Origin: Antitrichia curtipendula
Lineage: Eukaryota; Streptophyta; Bryopsida; Hypnales; Leucodontaceae
Reading direction: 5' to 3'
NCBI GenBank assembly: GCA_951230915.1
Contig: OX579634.1
Span: 18,006,725 to 18,070,724 of the forward strand
Length of the DNA stretch: 64,000 nt
The position numbers and the translations under genes were made by a program. The notes under the pieces were generated by a model. That model was given only the letters and a program-made list of their open reading frames with translations. It ran no database searches and had not been told where the DNA came from. Below are positions 58,461-64,000 of this stretch, one piece after another; position 1 is the first letter of the stretch, and each line of letters begins with the position of its first letter.

Positions 58461-58799
58461 CAAAGATCTCTTCACCTTCCAAATGTAGTATACAAGTTCC
58501 AATATCCTCAGCTCCAGGCAATGTGTTTAATGCCTCTACTATTTTGGGGAGGTCTCCGCTTTGTCTTGCAGCTCTCAACTTCAAATTACCCTTTGATGGA
58601 TTAGATCCAGATGTATGCCTTCTTAAGTAAGCATGATAGTTTGTCATTTAGGTCCACATACAGATACTGTCATCACAAGTAGCGTCAAACAAATTGTTTC
58701 CTTGGCTGCCTGACATTTAAAACCACTTGTTATGAATTATTTCGGACAAGTTGCACAATGGCATGTCTACCAGCTCCTCCAAACTCAAATCCTATAAAG

Positions 58800-59330
58800 T
58801 CATGCAAAAAAAAAATGATAAAAAAATTTCATATATGATAGCTAATAACCACTGTGAATTAAAAAAAATTTAGTCCACATACTAATAAACAACATTCCAA
58901 TTCTTTGAACAAGATTAATACATACTTATATATATTTCCTTTACAAAAAAAAATTGCAATAAACTAACAATTCAGAATGTCATTCTTTTATTTTTTTCCC
59001 AAGGCGGGACCCAAAAAAGGGGGACCACAAAGGTTCCCAAATACTATTGTCAGATCCGACGGTAGTATTCTGACTTCCTTTAGATAACCTTATTTTTAGT
59101 CCTAAGCTAGAAAAAAAAAAAAAAATAAGTTGTAACATAATTCAACTCAAATATAAATAAAATTTCTCTACACGGTACTATTTAAAAAGACTAAAATGCA
59201 ACATAGAATATTTGCATGAAGCCTCTCTATTGCCAATATCTGAAATGCTAAAATGCAAGCTAATGGTCCAAGTGATGAAGAGCATCTTTAATGGCAACTC
59301 CAGAAGATAACCACCATGACCAAATTACAA
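58800..59330. other. AT-rich intron or insertion within the decayed MULE
   Basis: Corresponds in position to the intron of copy 1 (12167-11692). Contains an A run near 59110. No other feature. Confidence 0.4.
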
Positions 59331-61347
59331 GGTAATGTGTCACTACCTCCTCCATCATCTTTGCATCTTTGTATTGCTTGTATAGTGTATTGTGTTGCTG
59401 TTGAAAGGCCTCCTTAATGTGCTTCTAAGTGTGCTTCTGAAGAGAAGTACTCCAATGCAACAAGCATGTCCTCTCCCGATTTTCCATTTTATCATTGGTA
59501 GAACTAGATCTGTAGACAATATGGACAGCATTCCAATTGGCCATAATGATATCTGCCATGAACCCCTTGAAGTTCAGGTGATCTACTCCATGCCGTGACA
59601 TTACAACGCTCAAACATCTCCAGAATTGCACTTGAATCTCGGTATCTTCAGATTGCATATCGCATGTTGAAATGGTCATGACCTTCTTGTATTTTGAATT
59701 GTACACGTGGCAAACCATCGTGGTCCACTCCTTCACACGTTTCACATGGTCAAACATCATCCACACATTCTGTAGATTCCCTCCGAGTTGCATGCGCTTC
59801 ACCAGGTCCACTATACTTCCAGGTCCTTTGGTGAGCATCTTGAAAACGTACACCTTCCCCTTTCCTTGGCCAAAGAAGATGCTATCGTGAATGTATTTGA
59901 ACCTACTCTTCTTCTTCATGGTCATGATGTTGTCAATGACCCCTCTACAACTGTTTGAGCAAAATGAAGATATCACATTGCATATATTTAGACTGTTCAA
60001 ATACTGGAAATAGTCCATCACCTCTTCTAGCTCTTCCCACTTCAACATCTTTTTTTTTCCTTCTCCATTGTGAAATAGATAATTTGTTAGAAATTCCTTG
60101 CTAGCAGAAAGAACAATTGCGGAATTGGTGGCCGTTGGTGTTTTGGCCACCTGCTCTGCTCAGTCCACAAATTTCTTGCATATAATCTCTATACATGTCT
60201 TTCGCAACCGGGTGACCGTGATCCCCAAAATGAATGGTTGCCCTACTCATTTTAGGATAATCACTATAACTGTAGTACATCCTAGCATTGCATGTGCTTA
60301 AGCACGTAGGTGATTTCCTGCAAAGTTTGCAAACTAGAGAAGAATCTTTGGGAAGACTCTCTCCTACTACACATTGTGTAACCACTCCACTCTGTTTCAT
60401 TCTTCTTAAAAGCCCTCTTCAAGTAATCACACTTTGGATTCTTACAAACTAAATGACCAGTGCAGTACGACTTACAAAATTTAAGATTGTCGGAGTTGTT
60501 AATGTTCATCATCACCAACTTGCACCAAGGATGTCAGTTGTATCTCTTGTCCTTTCCTTCCAAGTTCTTGGCTGCTCAAGAAGACAAAGATGACCGACAT
60601 GGAGGCAGTTCAAAAATGACGTCCTCGTTGAATACTGTTGGAAGAAACTGAACTCGATGATGCTTCACATTGTTTAGATCCATTGTTGAGAATTTGTTTC
60701 GTGAATGATGCATATTGCCTAGTCTCCTCAAACACTCCATTATACTTATTTGATCAATTGGAGTTGGATGCATTGGAGGTCGTAAGAAACAAGACTATGC
60801 TAGACTATTTGATGGTTTCCCAATAAACAGTTCACAAGAGAGATGTCATGCAATACAAGTGGAATTCCGCAAGGTTGCTTTTGAAGTGTTAAGTCCGGGG
60901 ACTCTCCTTTTGACTTGCTAGATAATTCTATGATAGTAACCAATTTTTCAACCTTCACTATTTGGAAAATTGCATTGCTTGGGAAGACTGGGAACACTTG
61001 ACGAGGCAGACTAGGCAGAATAGTTTGAGACATATACGGCATGTCCATTGTAGAGTTATCTGACTGATGACTTACTATCTCAGTGGATGCAACTAGTAGT
61101 CTAGTATAAACAAGGGAAGTCCATAAGCTCTATAATTTTTGGAAGACAAATACCTGCAATGATCTTCTTCTTCAACAGACTTAATAACTACAATAGATTG
61201 TTGTAACTCCCCCGATTCAGAATTCTTTTCTTCTTCAACATAGATTGAGGACTCCACAAATCTAAAGCGTACATGAAGAAGGTGGCTCAGAACTCTAGCA
61301 TGCCCTCTTTCATCTACTAGAAACACCAATGGAACCTCATCTACATC

Positions 61348-61698
61348 TCAAACTTAAGGAAGGACGGTTTTTTAACAGATATCGTACTGATTCAGTGGCT
61401 TCATACCTACGTACTATAATTGTACATATTACATGTATTTAGACGCACTGAATCAGTGCCAAAACAATGAATATCAATAACATATGATTCTTGTACTATT
61501 ATCAGTATAATTTAGGTGCATTTTGGATATCACATTTGTATAATTAAAGTACATCAATCGTAAGCTTTTGGAAAACTTTTTAATGACACTGATTCAGTGT
61601 GTCTAAATACATGTAATATGTACAATTATAGTACGCAGGTATGAAGCCACTGAATCAGTATGATATCTGTTAAAAAATTGTCCTTCCTTAAGTTTGAG
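61348..61698. mobile_element. Fold-back MITE of about 350 bp
   Basis: Left arm (61348-61477) starts tcaaacttaaggaaggac. The right arm (about 61563-61698) is its inverse, ending gtccttccttaagtttga, with shared internal actgattcagtggcttcata. It abuts the first recognised coding block of the decayed MULE (gaggttccattggtg). The duplication could be TA, but the left flank does not show it clearly, so the superfamily is open. Confidence 0.8.
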
Positions 61699-62465
61699 TA
61701 GTACTCAAATGAAAGCCATGAGTACAACACATGCAAAGGAGGAAGCAAAAACAAAAGCAATGGGTCCTTGGTATGCATTAGAGAACTCTTGAACTTCATC
61801 TGAAACTGGAATTTCAAAAATAGATAGTAAAAATAGATCATGGGAGACTCTACCATCATGGAAGAGGTCAATTTCAAATTCAACCTCCATGACAACATAC
61901 CTAATTTTTAGTCGCCGTTCTTTACCTTCATGACGACCATCTCTTAGAAATAATTTAAATGAGAGTAGGCAGGTATGTCAAATACTTTGTTGCGCACTCT
62001 AAATTTTTGCAATCGAGTATTTTAGGAGGCATCAAAATGAAAGGCAGTGACAATGTTAAACATCTTTAAAGTGAGTGCACTCTAAGTAGTTGCACTCTTA
62101 TAATTCTAATGATAAATTAGAATTATGCGAATCACTACCTAATCAAGGAAATTTTTGCTAACAGAGTTACTTTATTGCTGCCAACTACAAGGTTCTTTAG
62201 ACTGACGACACATTAAACGACATGTCAGTAATCATAGCTGCCAAATACAAGGCAAGTGCTTGTCAGTAGTTTACTACATGATGACATTGATTCTGCAAGC
62301 TCAACACTACGTCTGGACAACTATAAGTTGGCCCTTTCCCCCTAAAGGAGTCATTTCAATTTGGTCACTTAAGTTTACAAGTACATATCTTGTGGAGGAG
62401 TGCTCATGTTCTTTTCTATTCTCCCATGCTTTTAGAATACCAAAGCTCAATCTCCATTGTTTTGA
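61699..62465. other. Flank of the fold-back element
   Basis: A 61-codon minus-strand frame (61890-61705, MEVEFEIDLFHDGRV) could be an upstream MULE exon, but copy 1 offers no counterpart. Otherwise nothing recognised. Confidence 0.3.
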
Positions 62466-62500
62466 AGCATACAAAGAAGAAGAAGAAGAAGAAGAAGCAT
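62466..62500 (+). repeat. GAA microsatellite
   Basis: About eight gaa/aag triplets in a row. Confidence 0.9.
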
Positions 62501-64000
62501 AGTTCTTTGTATTTCTCCTCTTCTAAGGCATTGAAGAGATCAATGATGAATCAAGGGAAGAAAGTTATGTCTCAAATTAGTGATGCGACAACAGGCAAAC
62601 TTCGAAAGTCTCTTTGCTTTGAAGGAGGAGGTAGCGGTGGAGAGGATGAGTTTGGAGGCCAAAACGTAAATTTACAGCATGAAGTGACTGAGGATACTGG
62701 CGTTTAGGAAGTTTTAGGACAACACTTCGTCTTCATAGTAAGCTTCTCTCTATCATTCTTGCATTATTTGAAATGCATTGTCTCACTCAAGTTATTAAAC
62801 TGCTTTATTTAAACTTCCATATTGTATGTAGTGAGGGCATTCAACCTTCAATATGGTATTGAGTGAATTCAATGAGATTAGATTTATATACTCTTTGTGC
62901 ACTTTCATGATGTCCATAGTGGAATCTGATATCCGTGTATTTCAAAGTAGGAATGGATACAGCTGTACTTTGGAAATATCACTAATAACAATTTTGTATT
63001 TTCAAGCATTCTCTACTTTTTCCTACTTAATATTTTTTTCCTATATATTGTACAATTCAAAATGATTTAAAAAATTTTAAGCATGTAGACAACTTGTTTA
63101 GAAAAAAAGAATGCTAAGAAACACAACCATTTTGGACTACTTTTTTTATAGAAATGTGAGGTACTAAAGTGCAGCTTTCCTTTTTTTTGCTAGACCAAAA
63201 AAGGATTTTTGTTGATTCAGACACTAATATCTTGCAATCCACATAGTGGAAATTTATGAAATTTTTACCACGTGTTCTCTAGTCACCCTAATAGAAGATT
63301 TTACGGTTACTTTTGTCTAAAATATTTTTTAATAAAAAATGGAGCAATTCCACTCAAGGTGGCAATTTATGAGCATTTTTGGTGAAAACATAGTCATGGA
63401 ACTTTAGATATTACTTAATTAACAACATTGTTTCACTTTGTCTAATTAGTAATGCCACAACACTAGGAAACAGTGGACTTAGATGTGACAGAATTAGCAT
63501 GAACACATTAAACACAAGATTGTTCATAACTTTCTCATAACAAATCCAAATGAAATGAATCAAAGCTTTCTAGATAGAAAAAAATATAATCTATAAGAAA
63601 AAAAAATTAGAAAAAAAAAAAAAAATTGCAAATTTTTTTTGTGTCCCACGTCCCTTGTTTTGAGCTTATTTGAGCATAATTTTTTTTCCGGGGCACTGAT
63701 TGAAAAAAAACTTAGATTCCCGCAAAGCTTAGCAGTTTTTCTATCTTCAAAAAAAATTTCAAGAAATCACGACAAAAATTCAAACAGTAGGTACTTGCCC
63801 AAAATCCCATTTGTCCCTCGAAGGGACAATGGTCCTTTAGGGGTTAAACATCTATCCTAAAATAATATATATATTTTTAGATATTCTAAGTATCAATGGA
63901 AGGCCCCCCTCTCTTCTCTGAGACGCCCAATCCCCACCCAAGTCCCCAAACTCCTGCAAAGCCTTCTCTAGCTAACAACTACATACCTAATAGAAAAAAA
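62501..64000. other. AT-rich DNA, nothing recognised
   Basis: A short frame ending at 62707 includes KLRKSLCFEGGGSGGEDEFG, which might be a gene fragment but has no recognised family. The remainder is homopolymer-rich. Confidence 0.35.

Larger units (their letters stand above)
57813..61347 (-). pseudogene. Second MULE-like transposase copy, heavily decayed
   Basis: Same order as copy 1 on the minus strand. Near 61329 is MVFLVDERGHARVLSHLLHV then KNYRAYGLPLF. At 60518-60101 is GHLVCKNPKCDYLKRAF then VCKLCRKSPTC. At 60150-59425 is MMFDHVKRVKEWTTMVCHVY, then STCDMQSE and FKGFMADIIMANWNAV. At 58647-58435 is LHLEGEEIFAL. Several frameshifts and stops separate the blocks. It is outside the giant insertion and more diverged, so it is not a recent duplicate of copy 1. 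Where copy 1 has a TGA (13395), this copy has an Arg codon. Confidence 0.7.

Overview
The window is eukaryotic and looks like a repeat-rich streptophyte (plant-lineage) genome. It has spliced GT-AG genes, degenerate CCCTAAA telomere-type motifs, and hAT, MULE and CACTA elements. The style of its gene families makes a charophyte alga such as Chara braunii my best guess. That is an inference from family resemblance and was not tested. I see no ordinary single-copy host gene: almost everything recognisable is a transposon gene, a transposon passenger, or a repeat.

The layout is a set of nested insertions. The outermost recognisable gene is a C17orf113/ZNF862-type hAT transposase, split between 1-483 and 50039-52082. 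The two halves read on in one frame if 484-50038 is removed. That 49,555-bp block starts CAGGGTTGTC, ends with the inverse (one mismatch), and is flanked by the identical 8-bp duplication CTGGTGTG. It is therefore a giant hAT-type insertion.

Inside the giant insertion, left to right: a CGGAC-rich subterminal array (484-790); a minisatellite (838-1990); a kinase-like gene (2353-3834, minus); a gag-like fragment (7179-8511, minus); a MULE transposase with a SWIM finger (10228-14255, minus); and a 12-exon ParB-like/DNA-methyltransferase gene (15249-22035, plus) with a 424-bp hAT MITE in it. These are followed by a truncated N-domain gene (22860-23581, minus); an N-domain/coiled-coil/RING gene (27632-29948, plus); and a BED/DUF659 hAT transposase (31828-49387, plus). 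A CGGAC-rich array (49795-50038) closes the right end.

The DUF659 hAT gene is itself split by a 14.2-kb transposon of another family (32581-46782). That element has 29-bp inverted termini, its own DDE-type transposase on the plus strand and a second N-domain/coiled-coil/RING gene on the minus strand. Removing it restores the hAT frame.

Four genes of the giant element (kinase, two N-domain genes, hAT transposase) each have a GGTCGGACGG-type array with a TATA-like box a few hundred bases upstream. The arrays resemble the element's two subterminal arrays. One reading is that a single sequence module serves both as transposase-binding ends and as shared promoters for a cargo set. Most passenger genes are broken by stop codons that are nearly all TAG or TGA, as expected from decay of methylated cytosines.

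To the right of the host hAT gene come a palindromic hAT element containing an assembly gap (52086-52902), simple tandem repeats, unassigned non-coding DNA, and a second, heavily decayed MULE copy (57813-61347). That MULE carries a CACTA-type MITE and a fold-back element. The last 2 kb show nothing recognisable.
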